Below, one piece after another: positions 19,435 through 28,612 of a stretch of 64,000 bases of DNA; within the stretch, counting starts at the first letter, position 1; each line of letters starts with the position of its first letter. Location: NCBI RefSeq assembly GCF_038593855.1, contig NZ_CP151996.1, positions 682,001 to 746,000 on the forward strand, in the 5' to 3' direction. This DNA is from Lysinibacillus sp. FSL M8-0337. GTDB lineage: Bacteria > Bacillota > Bacilli > Bacillales_A > Planococcaceae. Below the pieces are notes generated by a model. The model was not told where the DNA came from and did not search any database. It saw only the letters and a list, made by a program, of their open reading frames with translations. The translations under genes and the position numbers were made by a program.

Positions 19435-19803
19435 ATGGATTTTTTAACTAACCAAACACATTTGCACATTACAACTTGGGTAGTTGGCATCGTAATCTTT
19501 TTAATTGCAGCACTTAGTGGTAAGCAGTCCAAAGGCTTACATATGTTATTACGTTTATTCTACATTTTAATTATTATTACTGGCGGGGCATTATTTATTG
19601 AAGCGATGAAATTCGGTCAAGGAATGCTTTATGGCTTTAAATTTTTAGGCGGTATTTTCGTTATTGGCATGATGGAAATGGTATTAGTTCGTCAAAAGAA
19701 AAACAAGCCAACAACAATGTTCTGGATTTTATTTGCAGTATTTTTACTGATTACAATGTTCTTAGGATTCAAGCTACCAATGGGATTCAATTTCCTTGCA
19801 TAA
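19435..19803 (+). CDS. yisL: YisL family membrane protein (DUF1516)
   Basis: The 122-residue protein has four membrane spans and matches the small YisL/DUF1516 family in length and pattern (THLHITTWVVGI near the start, LKFLGG-type motif mid-protein). Its function is unknown. It follows yisK as in B. subtilis, which supports the call. The ATG follows a GAGGTGGG site. Confidence 0.85.
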   Translation: MDFLTNQTHLHITTWVVGIVIFLIAALSGKQSKGLHMLLRLFYILIIITGGALFIEAMKFGQGMLYGFKFLGGIFVIGMMEMVLVRQKKNKPTTMFWILFAVFLLITMFLGFKLPMGFNFLA

Positions 19804-19811
19804 TGTTTAAT

Positions 19812-19850
19812 AAAAGCTGTGAAGTTGTTGCTTCACGGCTCTTTTATTTT
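19812..19850 (+). terminator. Terminator after yisL
   Basis: AGCTGTGAAG and CTTCACGGCT form the stem, followed by CTTTTATTTT. Confidence 0.8.
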
Positions 19851-19856
19851 CTTGAA

Positions 19857-19882
19857 GTGCCAGACACCAGAACAATTCTGAA
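19857..19882 (+). repeat. Dispersed short repeat, copy 4
   Basis: GTGCCAGACACC followed by AGAACAATTCTGAA: the same repeat as at 3656-3829, with two substitutions. It is again between genes and just after a terminator. Confidence 0.7.
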
Positions 19883-20028
19883 ATTTCAGTATTTCTGGGT
19901 TAACTTAATTTGACACCTTTTTGTCGTAATTCATTTTGCATTTCGGTAAAATATTTTGAAATGATAGCAACGTTACTGTTTTATTTGGTAAAATGACGTT
20001 GGATTGGTTTGAAAGAGAGGGAATAGAA

Positions 20029-21504
20029 GTGAAATTTAAGAAGTGGATAAGCGCGACAGCTGCATCGCTTTTACTGGCAACTTCATTAATAGGCGCAACA
20101 CCGGCACACGCGGATGAAGTACAAAAAAGAACGATTGCTGAAGAAAGCATTTTTGATTTACTCGTTGACCGTTTCTTTAATGGCTCAGGCACTAACGATT
20201 ATGATACAAATACGCAAGACCCAACGAAATTTGCAGGTGGCGACTTCACCGGTCTACTAGATAAACTAAAATTTATTGGCGAAATGGGCTATACCATCGT
20301 ATCCATTGGGACAATTTTTGACACAGAAGTATACGATGGTTCTATGCCAACGAGCTATAGTACAATCGAAGAACATTTTGGAACAGCAGAAGAATTCCAA
20401 AGTGTGGTGAAGGCCTATAAAGAAAAAAATATGTCAATGATGGTGGACTTTCCTTTAAATAATGTAAGTCCTAATCATGAGTGGGCAAAAGACGCAGCAA
20501 AGCAAAACTGGATTGCCTCAACAAATAATGGGCACATTCAATGGGATTTAACAAATAAAGATGTTCAAGCTGCTTTAATCGAATCAGCTACAGAATTTGT
20601 TTCTACATATGATGTGGGTGGCTTACGTTTAACGAATATTGCGGATGCTGACACAGCCTTTCTGAATGACATGATTGAGGCGTTAAAAAATACCAACAAA
20701 TCATTATATGTGATTTCGAATGAAGAAAGTGATGCGAATTTTGATGCATCCTTCTCACCAGCTACAGCAGAGATTTACCGTAATATTTTCAAAAATGTAG
20801 ATCAGGACTCTTCAAAGCTAATGGAGCCCTTTGCTGGTGAAAAACCAACGCAAATTATGATTGATTCATTACAAACACATCGCTTTACATTTGATTCTGC
20901 TTCTGAAAATATGTTCCCCCCAACACGATTGAAAATGGCGATGGGTGCGTTATTTATGCTGCCTGGTATTCCAGTTGTTCAGTATGGTTCCGAAATTGCT
21001 ATGAATGGGGAAGACAAACCTGACACGCATCAATTATACAATTTCAAAACAGATGAAGAGTTAATTGACTATATTAAAAACGTACAGTCATTACGTAACC
21101 AATCAGCGACATTACGAAAAGGTGATTTCGAAGTTATTACAAATGACAATGGTTTACTTGTGTTTACGAGAAAATCCGATGAAGAGCAATGGATTATTAT
21201 GGTGAACAATACAGGAAAAACACAACGTGTCGATTTAACACCAGATCAAATTGGTGAGGGTAAAATGCTAAACGGTATTTTACAAGAAGAAAAGGTGCGA
21301 ATTAATGAAAAAAATGTTTATCCAGTAATACTAGACCGTGAAATCGTAGAAATTTATCAAGTGAAGGACGATGAGGGGCTAAATGTTCCTTACATGGTTG
21401 CGCTTGGTTTGGTCTATGTTGTATTTATTGGCTTCGTTATTATTATTATTAAACGAGGAAAAAAACGTCGTCAACAGCAAGACGCTGCAAGTAAAAATAG
21501 CTAA
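20029..21504 (+). CDS. Secreted, membrane-anchored GH13 (alpha-amylase) fold protein, predicted inactive
   Basis: The 491-residue protein has a signal peptide ending in AHA, a GH13-like barrel and a C-terminal membrane span followed by a basic tail (KRGKKRR), so it should sit outside the cell on a membrane anchor. Opening motifs (VDRFFNG, AGGDFTGL, EEHFGT) are those of amylases. The catalytic regions are not: region I reads DFPLNN instead of DxVxNH, region II reads GLRLTN where GxRxD carries the nucleophile, and region IV reads DSLQTHRF where NHD is expected. I infer a pseudoenzyme, perhaps a binding protein. GTG at 20029 follows GAGAGGGA; an ATG at 19993 would put residues before the signal peptide. 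Confidence 0.82.
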   Translation: MKFKKWISATAASLLLATSLIGATPAHADEVQKRTIAEESIFDLLVDRFFNGSGTNDYDTNTQDPTKFAGGDFTGLLDKLKFIGEMGYTIVSIGTIFDTEVYDGSMPTSYSTIEEHFGTAEEFQSVVKAYKEKNMSMMVDFPLNNVSPNHEWAKDAAKQNWIASTNNGHIQWDLTNKDVQAALIESATEFVSTYDVGGLRLTNIADADTAFLNDMIEALKNTNKSLYVISNEESDANFDASFSPATAEIYRNIFKNVDQDSSKLMEPFAGEKPTQIMIDSLQTHRFTFDSASENMFPPTRLKMAMGALFMLPGIPVVQYGSEIAMNGEDKPDTHQLYNFKTDEELIDYIKNVQSLRNQSATLRKGDFEVITNDNGLLVFTRKSDEEQWIIMVNNTGKTQRVDLTPDQIGEGKMLNGILQEEKVRINEKNVYPVILDREIVEIYQVKDDEGLNVPYMVALGLVYVVFIGFVIIIIKRGKKRRQQQDAASKNS

Positions 21505-21510
21505 TTGAAA

Positions 21511-21550
21511 AAGTGTTAGATTGACTGCAATCAATCTAACACTTTTTTTG
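21511..21550 (+). terminator. Terminator after the GH13-like gene
   Basis: Arms AAGTGTTAGATTGA and TCAATCTAACACTT pair perfectly, followed by a T run. Confidence 0.92.
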
Positions 21551-21614
21551 CTGTGAACGTGATGGCAATTTGTCTAGGTTTCCTGGCGATTCGTAGACTT
21601 CTACCAGCTTCTCA

Positions 21615-22475
21615 CTAAGCTTGATAACTTTTATTCGTAAAGAAAATTGCAATTGTACCAGGCCCAACATGGGAGCCGATAACAGAGCCAATCATTGTCA
21701 TTTGGACTGCTTTTGGTGCAAATCTTTCTTGTATGGATGCTTTTACTTCGTTAGCAAAGGCCAAGTCATCACTATGGCTAATTCCGACAATTTTATCAGC
21801 AAAATTGCCACCACGTTCTTGCATTAAATCCAACATACGCGCAATGGCTTTTTTACGACCACGTGATTTTTCAATTGGTACGAGTTTACCGTCCTCTACG
21901 TTCAAAATAGGCTTTATGCTAAGGAGTCCGCCAAGGAAGGCACTCGCTTTCGAAACACGACCTCCTTTTGCAAGGTAATCTAAATCTTCCACTGTAAACA
22001 GATGCTCCATCTGTGAAGCGAGTAATTGTATTTTTGTTTCGATTTCATCAAGCGAAGTACCTGCTTTTCGAAGTTGCACGGCTTCATCAACGACTAAGCC
22101 ATAGCCTAATGAGGCACATTTTGAATCGACTATTGCGAGCTTTAATGTTGGATATTGTTCAAGAACTTGGTTGCGAATCATTACAGCTGTACTATACGTA
22201 CCTGATAATTCAGATGAAAAGGCGATGTAGATACCTTGTTCACCGCTTTTTGCTAGGTTTTCGAACTGTTGCAGAAAGAGCTCTGGTGAAACTTGCGATG
22301 TTTTTGGATGAGCCCCTTGGCGAATAGCATCATAAACTTCCTTCGAATCAATCGACAAGACATCATCATATTCATGGTTATTTACTTGTACACGTAGCGG
22401 AAGTAGAATGACATCATTCTCTTCATAGTATGACTTTGGTAAATCACATCCACTATCAGTAAAAATCTTCATCAT
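21615..22475 (-). CDS. DegV family fatty-acid-binding protein (YitS-like)
   Basis: The 286-residue protein has the DegV two-domain fold: an N-terminal MKIFTDSGCDLP segment, the lipid-contacting motif TSQVSPELF, and FSSELSGTYSTA near residue 83. The C-terminal domain holds GGRVSKASAFLGGLLSIKP. Members bind long-chain fatty acids and present them to fatty acid kinase. In B. subtilis the DegV protein YitS is near yitU, yitV and yitW, as here. Two ATGs in tandem follow AGGAGG. Confidence 0.88.
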   Translation of the reverse strand: MMKIFTDSGCDLPKSYYEENDVILLPLRVQVNNHEYDDVLSIDSKEVYDAIRQGAHPKTSQVSPELFLQQFENLAKSGEQGIYIAFSSELSGTYSTAVMIRNQVLEQYPTLKLAIVDSKCASLGYGLVVDEAVQLRKAGTSLDEIETKIQLLASQMEHLFTVEDLDYLAKGGRVSKASAFLGGLLSIKPILNVEDGKLVPIEKSRGRKKAIARMLDLMQERGGNFADKIVGISHSDDLAFANEVKASIQERFAPKAVQMTMIGSVIGSHVGPGTIAIFFTNKSYQA

Positions 22476-22711
22476 CTTGACCTCCTAAAAAAACTGTATT
22501 TACTAGAAATGCTAGCATTGTCTATTGCGTCCTGATTTAAAATGATCGTATTCGCTTCGCTTTTTAAAATCTAGTAGCTTGCCAAAAGCTATAACTTTAT
22601 TCACTAGACGTATAAGCATTCAAGTGTACAAATAAAAATCAAATTTTACAAGCATTAGAGATGAAAAGCTTTTACAGAATAAAGTTTTAATAACTGGAAA
22701 TGATGCATTAA
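22476..22711. other. Intergenic region between two minus-strand genes
   Basis: About 235 bases of A+T-rich sequence with no supportable gene, terminator or riboswitch. It probably carries the degV promoter on the minus strand. Confidence 0.4.
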
Positions 22712-23521
22712 CTATGATAATTTTAAGCGTTCAATAAGTATTTTAGCAATGCCATCTTCATTATTTGATGTTGTAATTTCGTTGGCAATGTTTTTTAAGC
22801 TAGGGATTCCATTGCCCATAGCGACTCCAATACCCGCATAATCAATCATTTCTAAATCATTGTCTTCATCGCCAAAAGCGATAATACGTTCACGTGGAAT
22901 ACCTAAATCTTTCGCTACATGTGAAATACCCACCGCTTTATTTAAACCTCGGCGAACAATTTCAATAATGTGAAGTGGAGCACCCCAACGACGATGTTCA
23001 ATCACTTCTGCATGGACAGCTTGTAAATGGTCGCGAATAATCATAGAATTTACTTCGTTTGCTTGAATTAATAGACTCGTTGGATTGACTAATAGTTTTG
23101 TCGAAATATCACCCAACGTAATTTTGGGATTGCCCATGTTAAAAATATTTAAAATCCGATCATCCTCCGTGTGCACATAGATGTCATCTTTCACTTCAGC
23201 TATAATATTTTCATATTCATAGTGATTGACTGAATCAACTACCTCTCGTACAACACTTAAATCAATCGGTGTATGCATGGTTTGCCAAGCAGCATTTTTA
23301 GGATGGTGGACATAGGCTCCATTAAAATTAACAATCGGTGTTGTTAAACCAAGCTCATGATAGTAGATATCACTTGCGCGATATGGACGACCTGTGGCAA
23401 TCATAACTTGATGCCCTTGTTCCTTAGCCTGCAATAATGTTTTTTTAGTTTTTGAAGAAATTTGTTGTTGGTCCGTTAATAACGTACCGTCTAAATCTAA
23501 AACGATTAAATGCTGTTTCAT
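22712..23521 (-). CDS. Cof-type HAD family phosphatase (YitU-like)
   Basis: The 269-residue HAD hydrolase shows the nucleophile motif DLDGTLL at residues 9-15, motif II in MIATGRPY near residue 42, and motifs III/IV in KAVGISHVAKDLG and FGDEDNDLEM. The cap is the C2 (Cof) type. Such enzymes dephosphorylate sugar phosphates or flavin intermediates; B. subtilis YitU can act on the riboflavin pathway phosphate intermediate. It is divergent from the yitV-like gene. The substrate is not deducible from the sequence. Confidence 0.88.
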   Translation of the reverse strand: MKQHLIVLDLDGTLLTDQQQISSKTKKTLLQAKEQGHQVMIATGRPYRASDIYYHELGLTTPIVNFNGAYVHHPKNAAWQTMHTPIDLSVVREVVDSVNHYEYENIIAEVKDDIYVHTEDDRILNIFNMGNPKITLGDISTKLLVNPTSLLIQANEVNSMIIRDHLQAVHAEVIEHRRWGAPLHIIEIVRRGLNKAVGISHVAKDLGIPRERIIAFGDEDNDLEMIDYAGIGVAMGNGIPSLKNIANEITTSNNEDGIAKILIERLKLS

Positions 23522-23644
23522 AGCTTGTTGCCCCTTTCCTTATGTTTGAATAGTATCGCTTTGTTATCCGTTCGTCAAAATTTTGTCACATTGAAAAAAG
23601 TTTGCTAACATAAAAAGGTCAGACAAAAGTTGGGAGTGACAAGA

Positions 23645-24409
23645 ATGTTTGTAAAGACTGAAATATGGGGACAGATTCCTTTGTTACATATATATACAGA
23701 CAAGATGAATGAAAAAACCCCGGTAGTAATTTTCTTACACGGCTTTATGAGTGCAAAAGAACATAACTTACATTATGCTTACCAGTTGGTAAATAAAGGG
23801 GTGCGTGTCCTATTACCAGATGCAAAATTCCATGGTGCGCGTAGTGAAGGATTAACAGAGACTCAGATGAATTTACATTTTTGGGACATTGTCTTAAATT
23901 CTATTCATGAAGTAGAGCAATTATATAAAGATTTAAAGAATAAGCAACTTGTAGCTGGCGATAAAATTGGTGTAGCTGGTACTTCAATGGGAGCCATCGT
24001 TACATCTGGCTGTTTAAAGCTTTATGATTGGATACAAACTGCGGCAATATGTATGGGTGGTCCAGCTTTTATCAAATTAGGAGCCTATCAATTACAGCAA
24101 TTGGCTAAAAGTGGTGTAAAGTGGCCGATGTCAGAACAAGAAGTACAAAAAACAAACGCACTTCTCGCAACGTATGATATTAGTTTAACGCCGGAACAAT
24201 TCGCTGGACGACCTGTGTTCTTTTGGCATGGTGAGCAAGATAAAACTGTACCATTTCAAGATACGTATGATTTTTATTGTACATTACGTGCATACTATGA
24301 AGAAAATCCGAGCAATTTAAAATTTATTGCAGATAAACACGCTGGTCATGCCGTGACACGTGATGGTATGCTAGCAGCAACGGAATGGCTTGCACAGCAT
24401 TTGGCATAA
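23645..24409 (+). CDS. Alpha/beta hydrolase, YitV-like esterase
   Basis: The 254-residue protein is an alpha/beta hydrolase of the prolyl-oligopeptidase type. It has an oxyanion region FLHGFMS near residue 27, nucleophile elbow GTSMGA near residue 113, and candidate catalytic Asp (GEQDKTVPF) and His (KHAGHAV) near the C-terminus. It matches YitV in position between YitU- and YitW-like genes. The start at ATG 23645 follows GGGAGTG; an upstream TTG at 23630 overlaps that site. Confidence 0.85.
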   Translation: MFVKTEIWGQIPLLHIYTDKMNEKTPVVIFLHGFMSAKEHNLHYAYQLVNKGVRVLLPDAKFHGARSEGLTETQMNLHFWDIVLNSIHEVEQLYKDLKNKQLVAGDKIGVAGTSMGAIVTSGCLKLYDWIQTAAICMGGPAFIKLGAYQLQQLAKSGVKWPMSEQEVQKTNALLATYDISLTPEQFAGRPVFFWHGEQDKTVPFQDTYDFYCTLRAYYEENPSNLKFIADKHAGHAVTRDGMLAATEWLAQHLA

Positions 24410-24462
24410 TAAGAAGCATCTGCTATGATTAAGTTAACACTATGTTGGAAGGAGAAATACAA

Positions 24463-24771
24463 ATGGATCAAGATATGAAAGACAGCATGCTAAGTGCATT
24501 AGAAAATGTAATTGACCCTGAGCTTGGTATTGATATCGTCAACTTAGGTTTAGTATATGATGTAGAGTTAGATGACGAAGGTTTAGCGACCGTTACAATG
24601 ACACTGACTTCTATGGGTTGCCCAATGGGACCAGTAATTGTTGATCAAGTGAATACAGCTTTAAGTGAACTACCAGAGGTGAAAAGTACAAATGTTAATA
24701 TTGTATGGAATCCACCTTGGTCAAAAGATAAGATGTCTCGCTATGCAAAAATGGCGTTAGGCGTTCGTTAG
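24463..24771 (+). CDS. MIP18/DUF59 family protein YitW (SufT-like)
   Basis: The 102-residue protein is a single MIP18 domain with the ENVIDPELGIDIVNLGLVY signature and the conserved cysteine in TSMGCPMGP. The family assists iron-sulfur cluster assembly or transfer. ATG at 24463 follows GGAAGGAG and gives the usual family length. It is probably co-transcribed with the yitV-like gene. Confidence 0.9.
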   Translation: MDQDMKDSMLSALENVIDPELGIDIVNLGLVYDVELDDEGLATVTMTLTSMGCPMGPVIVDQVNTALSELPEVKSTNVNIVWNPPWSKDKMSRYAKMALGVR

Positions 24772-24794
24772 GAAATTCGCTGCTTCTAGTGAAT

Positions 24795-24837
24795 AAAAAA
24801 TCCCTGCTTGCACATAACTGTAAGCGGGGATTTTTAT
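24795..24837 (+). terminator. Terminator after yitW
   Basis: AAAAATCCCTGCTT and AAGCGGGGATTTTT form a stem with flanking A and T runs, possibly active on both strands. Confidence 0.85.
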
Positions 24838-24980
24838 TTAGCTTCTTTCATTATCTAACGGGTGGAATGACGGATATACACTGGTATTCAGAAGGGATTA
24901 AAAATGCTAATGTTAGTTCAAGCTCCTGGGTGAATATTCAAGGGATAAATCAAGACGCAATTAAAAGGCTAAATGATAAA

Positions 24981-25676
24981 TCAATCAATACGACAAATTT
25001 GCAGAGGGCAATTTTCACAAGCAATTTCATCTTTTAAATATTGCAAATCTATAATCGTAATATAGCCTTTTTCAAAGGATAGAATATGATGCTTTTTTAA
25101 ATCATTCAACATACGGTTAATCATTTCTCTACTTGTTGCACACAAATTCGCAATCTCAGAGTTTGTTAATGGAAAATCAATAAAAATTGACCCATCTTCC
25201 AATGGCTTACCGTACGTATTTGTCAGGCGAATAAGCGTTGAAAATAAAGCCCCTTTTTTACCATTTAACACTAAATCGCGTAGACGACTTTGATATTTTA
25301 AATTTTCTGTTTGCAACCACTTCATATACTCTACCATTAATTGCGGTTGCTCAACTAATAGGTGCTCTAATGATTTACGACTTAAAACATATAACGTGGA
25401 AGATTCTAAAACTTTTGCCGTCATCGAAAAATACGTGAGGTTACAAAATAATGAACCCTCGCCAATTATACTATCAGGACCGCAAATTCGAACGGTTAAT
25501 TCTTTTCCACTCTCGGTTTCCTGACTAATCGAAATAGCGCCTGTTTTAATATAATATATTTCTTTAGCACGTTCTCCTTCTAAGAAAATTTTACTATCCT
25601 TATTCACTTTGATGAAAACGCCGTTATTTTGAAAAAGCGCCTTTATTTTTTCTTGTGTACTATCCTTTAGTACCAT
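24981..25676 (-). CDS. fnr: Crp/Fnr family regulator with Fnr-type C-terminal cysteines
   Basis: The 231-residue protein has a cyclic-nucleotide-binding-fold N-terminal domain (about 15-130), a dimer helix and a Crp-type helix-turn-helix near 170-205 (TNSEIANLCATSREMINRMLNDL). The last residues hold Cys-x2-Cys-x4-Cys (ACENCPLQIC). B. subtilis Fnr binds its [4Fe-4S] cluster through three C-terminal cysteines with the same spacing, so this is best read as an oxygen-sensing Fnr that activates anaerobic genes. Crp-only relatives lack these cysteines. It is monocistronic with its promoter beyond 25676. Confidence 0.82.
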   Translation of the reverse strand: MVLKDSTQEKIKALFQNNGVFIKVNKDSKIFLEGERAKEIYYIKTGAISISQETESGKELTVRICGPDSIIGEGSLFCNLTYFSMTAKVLESSTLYVLSRKSLEHLLVEQPQLMVEYMKWLQTENLKYQSRLRDLVLNGKKGALFSTLIRLTNTYGKPLEDGSIFIDFPLTNSEIANLCATSREMINRMLNDLKKHHILSFEKGYITIIDLQYLKDEIACENCPLQICRID

Positions 25677-25697
25677 ATATCAAACACATCTCTTTCT

Positions 25698-25749
25698 TTT
25701 TGTAATAAAAATTACCTGTATTACAAAAGGATGATGATAATCATTTCGA
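25698..25749 (-). promoter_or_regulatory. Upstream region of the fnr-like gene with dyad and Fur-like site
   Basis: TTTTGTAATA (25698-25707) and TATTACAAAA (25719-25728) are exact reverse complements 11 bases apart. Next to them TGATAATCATTTCGA (25735-25749) matches 11 of 14 fixed positions of the Fur 7-1-7 consensus. Both are candidate operators for the gene starting at 25676. Neither regulator is proven. Confidence 0.4.
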
Positions 25750-25826
25750 TATATTAAAACAACGAAACATACCACTATTATAACGTAATTTCCCATTATC
25801 CAGTGTAAAATTTTTGAGCTTTTTTT

Positions 25827-25878
25827 TTGCTTGGCTTTGTCGAATGTTGTAAAATAAAGTTAGTCAAAGAAGGTCAAA
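25827..25878 (+). promoter_or_regulatory. SigA promoter and CtsR box of the clpB-like gene
   Basis: TTGCTT (25827-25832) and TAAAAT (25850-25855) are spaced by 17 bases. AGTCAAAGAAGGTCAAA at 25862-25878 is a tandem heptad matching the CtsR operator pattern RGTCAAANANRGTCAAA. It covers the expected transcription start, so CtsR should repress this heat-shock gene. Confidence 0.85.
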
Positions 25879-25930
25879 CTTTAAAAACAAAGTTAGGGTA
25901 AAGATATGAAAAGTGAAGAGGAGTGCTATT

Positions 25931-28057
25931 ATGCAATTTCAACAAACAGATGATAAAAAACCATTAGAGCAATTTGGTCGTAACTTAGTCGAAGAAGTAA
26001 AAAACGGCAAAATGGATCCCGTCATTGGGCGTGATGAAGAAATTCGTAATGTTATTCGAATTTTAACGCGTAAAACGAAAAATAACCCTGTGTTAATTGG
26101 TGACCCTGGGGTTGGTAAAACAGCCATTGTAGAAGGCTTGGCACAACGTATTGTTAAAGGAGATGTGCCAGAAGGCTTAAAAGAGTGCGTGCTTTATGAG
26201 CTGGATATGAGTGCATTAATAGCAGGTGCAAGTTATCGTGGGCAATTTGAAGAACGATTAAAAGGTGTACTAAAAGAAGTGAAAGAATCTGAAGGGCGCA
26301 TTATTTTATTTATTGATGAAATTCATACAATTGTTGGTGCTGGTAAAACTGATGGCGCAATGGATGCAGGAAATATGTTAAAGCCTATGCTTGCACGAGG
26401 TGAACTTCATTGCATAGGAGCGACTACATTAGACGAATATCGTATGTATATTGAAAAAGATCCTGCTTTAGAACGTCGCTTCCAACAAGTGCTTGTACGT
26501 GAACCATCTATTGAAGATACCGTTTCGATTTTACGTGGTTTAAAGGAACGTTTTGAACTACATCATGCAGTGCGCATTCATGACCGAGCAATTGTAGCAG
26601 CTGCAGAGCTTTCAAATCGCTATATTACTGAGCGTTTTTTACCGGATAAAGCGATTGATTTAATCGATGAGGCATGTGCAATGATTCGAACAGAAATTGA
26701 TTCGATGCCACAAGAGCTAGATGCGGTCACTCGTCGTATTATGCAGTTAGAAATTGAAGAGCAAGCATTGCGTAAGGAAAAGGATGAAGCGAGTAAAAAA
26801 CGTCTTGAGCAATTACAAGAAGAGTTAACAAAACTAAAAAGTTCGTCAGAAGGTATGCGTCAACAATGGGAAGCAGAGAAAAAAACACTGCAAGGTATCC
26901 AGAAAAAACGTGAGTCACTAGATAAGTACCGTCGTGATTTAGACGAAGCGGAAAGTAAATATGATTTAAATAAAGCAGCTGAATTACGACATGGGAAAAT
27001 CCCTGCACTTGAAAAAGAAATTCAAGAGATGGAAAAGCAATTAGAAAACGGTAGTGACACACGTATTTTACGTGAAGAAGTAACATCCGAAGAGATTGCT
27101 TCTATTGTATCTCGTTGGACAGGTATCCCTGTTACAAAGCTAGTTGAAGGGGAACGTGAGAAATTATTGCGTTTAAAAGATACGTTACATGAACGAGTGG
27201 TGGGGCAAGATAATGCTGTTCAGCTTGTTACAGAAGCAGTTTGGCGTGCAAGAGCAGGCATTAAAGATCCACATCGCCCAATTGGTAGCTTCTTATTCCT
27301 AGGGCCAACGGGTGTTGGTAAAACAGAGCTAGCTAAAGCACTTGCGGCACAGCTATTTGATTCGGAGGAGCATTTTATTCGTATTGATATGAGTGAATAT
27401 ATGGAGAAACATAGTGTATCACGTCTCGTAGGTGCACCTCCAGGCTATATCGGCTATGAAGAAGGTGGTCAATTAACAGAAGCTGTTCGCCGTAATCCAT
27501 ATTCTGTCGTTTTACTCGATGAAATTGAAAAGGCTCATCCTGATGTGGCGAACATTTTATTGCAAATTCTAGATGATGGTCGCATTACGGATAGTCAAGG
27601 GCGAATGGTTAACTTTACAAATACCGTTGTTATTTTAACATCTAATATCGGCTCTAGCTATTTAATGGAGGCACAAAAAGATGATGCAGCAGTAGAAGAT
27701 TTAGTGATGGCAGCATTACGTCAACACTTTAAACCAGAGTTATTAAACCGAATGGATGATATTATTCTGTTCCATGCGTTATCAGAAGAACATTTTACAG
27801 CGATTGCTTGGAAATATGTTGAGCAGCTTGTAAAACGTGTAGCCGAACAGGAAATTACGTTAGATGTCGCACAAGACGTCATAGATTGGGTTGTCGAGCA
27901 AGGTGCAGATCCACAGTTTGGGGCACGTCCATTAAAACGATTTGTGCAACGTTATATTGAAACAGCGGTTGCCAAGGAGCTATTACGTGGTGAAGTATTG
28001 CCAGGAGAAACTTTGCATATTAACATGCGTGATGGTCAGTGTGTAGTGGAAAAATAA
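25931..28057 (+). CDS. clpB: ClpB-type AAA+ disaggregase lacking the N-terminal domain
   Basis: The 708-residue protein has two AAA+ modules with Walker A motifs GDPGVGKT (near residue 60) and GPTGVGKT (near residue 458). Between them lies a long coiled-coil middle domain of about 125 residues of ClpB type ([18 protein letters not shown] to [13 protein letters not shown]). No ClpP-binding tripeptide loop is apparent, so it is a disaggregase of the ClpB class, not ClpC or ClpE. The roughly 150-residue substrate-binding N domain is absent, and the preceding DNA is promoter, so the short form is native. ATG at 25931 follows GAGGAGTG. Confidence 0.85.
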   Translation: MQFQQTDDKKPLEQFGRNLVEEVKNGKMDPVIGRDEEIRNVIRILTRKTKNNPVLIGDPGVGKTAIVEGLAQRIVKGDVPEGLKECVLYELDMSALIAGASYRGQFEERLKGVLKEVKESEGRIILFIDEIHTIVGAGKTDGAMDAGNMLKPMLARGELHCIGATTLDEYRMYIEKDPALERRFQQVLVREPSIEDTVSILRGLKERFELHHAVRIHDRAIVAAAELSNRYITERFLPDKAIDLIDEACAMIRTEIDSMPQELDAVTRRIMQLEIEEQALRKEKDEASKKRLEQLQEELTKLKSSSEGMRQQWEAEKKTLQGIQKKRESLDKYRRDLDEAESKYDLNKAAELRHGKIPALEKEIQEMEKQLENGSDTRILREEVTSEEIASIVSRWTGIPVTKLVEGEREKLLRLKDTLHERVVGQDNAVQLVTEAVWRARAGIKDPHRPIGSFLFLGPTGVGKTELAKALAAQLFDSEEHFIRIDMSEYMEKHSVSRLVGAPPGYIGYEEGGQLTEAVRRNPYSVVLLDEIEKAHPDVANILLQILDDGRITDSQGRMVNFTNTVVILTSNIGSSYLMEAQKDDAAVEDLVMAALRQHFKPELLNRMDDIILFHALSEEHFTAIAWKYVEQLVKRVAEQEITLDVAQDVIDWVVEQGADPQFGARPLKRFVQRYIETAVAKELLRGEVLPGETLHINMRDGQCVVEK

Positions 28058-28064
28058 TAAATAG

Positions 28065-28102
28065 AAAAAAACCTGTCTCGCACTAGGCGAGACAGGTTTT
28101 TT
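28065..28102. terminator. Bidirectional terminator between clpB and the DUF2929 gene
   Basis: ACCTGTCTCGC and GCGAGACAGGT pair, flanked by A6 and T6, so the hairpin can serve both convergent genes. Confidence 0.92.
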
Positions 28103-28112
28103 ATAAATTTGA

Positions 28113-28316
28113 TTAATGATGGTCTGCAGCTTCTGGAGTTGGCTCGTTTGGAATGATTGCGCCAATAACGAAAATTAGTACAGAGAATACAACTGAAAGA
28201 ATCGCACCAGTTTGGAAATCAAATGGTACTCCGATTACAGCACTTACTACGTAGTTTAACATGGAAACTAGTAAGAATGACCATATGAACGTTACGATAT
28301 ATTGCATTAATTTCAC
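28113..28316 (-). CDS. DUF2929 (YjzD family) small membrane protein
   Basis: The 67-residue protein has two membrane spans and a short acidic, His-ending tail. It fits the YjzD/DUF2929 family of Bacillales, whose function is unknown. In B. subtilis yjzD lies near fabH and fabF, matching the context here. The start follows a GAGGTGAAAT site on the minus strand. Confidence 0.75.
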   Translation of the reverse strand: MKLMQYIVTFIWSFLLVSMLNYVVSAVIGVPFDFQTGAILSVVFSVLIFVIGAIIPNEPTPEAADHH

Positions 28317-28612
28317 CTCAACCGAACTATTTTATTACATATACATTATCATATCATAACATAAGTCGAAAAAAAAAGAACCTTTTATCAAAAAGTGATG
28401 TATTGCGTCTTGTGATTTATGGCAATTTTGTCACAACAAAGTAGTAGATTGGAGCAAATCAAAGTGTTTGTGGCGATTTGCATGGTTTTAGTGGCGCAAC
28501 GCAAAGTGTTCGTGGCGAATTTCACGTTTTTAGTGACACCAACGAAAACGTGAATTGAACCATCGAAAGCTATTTGAAGTACATCCATTTGCTATACTAA
28601 TTTTAAATCACC
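28317..28612. other. Intergenic region with an imperfect tandem repeat
   Basis: About 300 bases without a supportable gene. It contains the direct repeat described at 28460-28544. A 66-codon minus-strand frame across it reflects the repeat and has no ribosome binding site. Confidence 0.55.
28460..28544. repeat. Two-copy imperfect tandem repeat of about 42 bases
   Basis: Unit 1 (28460-28501) and unit 2 (28502-28544) both begin CAAAGTGTT, continue with GTGGCGA and TTTTAGTG, and end CAACG. Function unknown. Confidence 0.7.

Noticed and set aside
24789..25037. 82-codon plus-strand frame after yitW
   Set aside because: It begins within the yitW terminator, overlaps the fnr-like gene end and resembles no protein.
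28388..28588. 66-codon minus-strand frame upstream of fabH
   Set aside because: Its repeated ATNTL pattern comes from the tandem DNA repeat, and there is no ribosome binding site.
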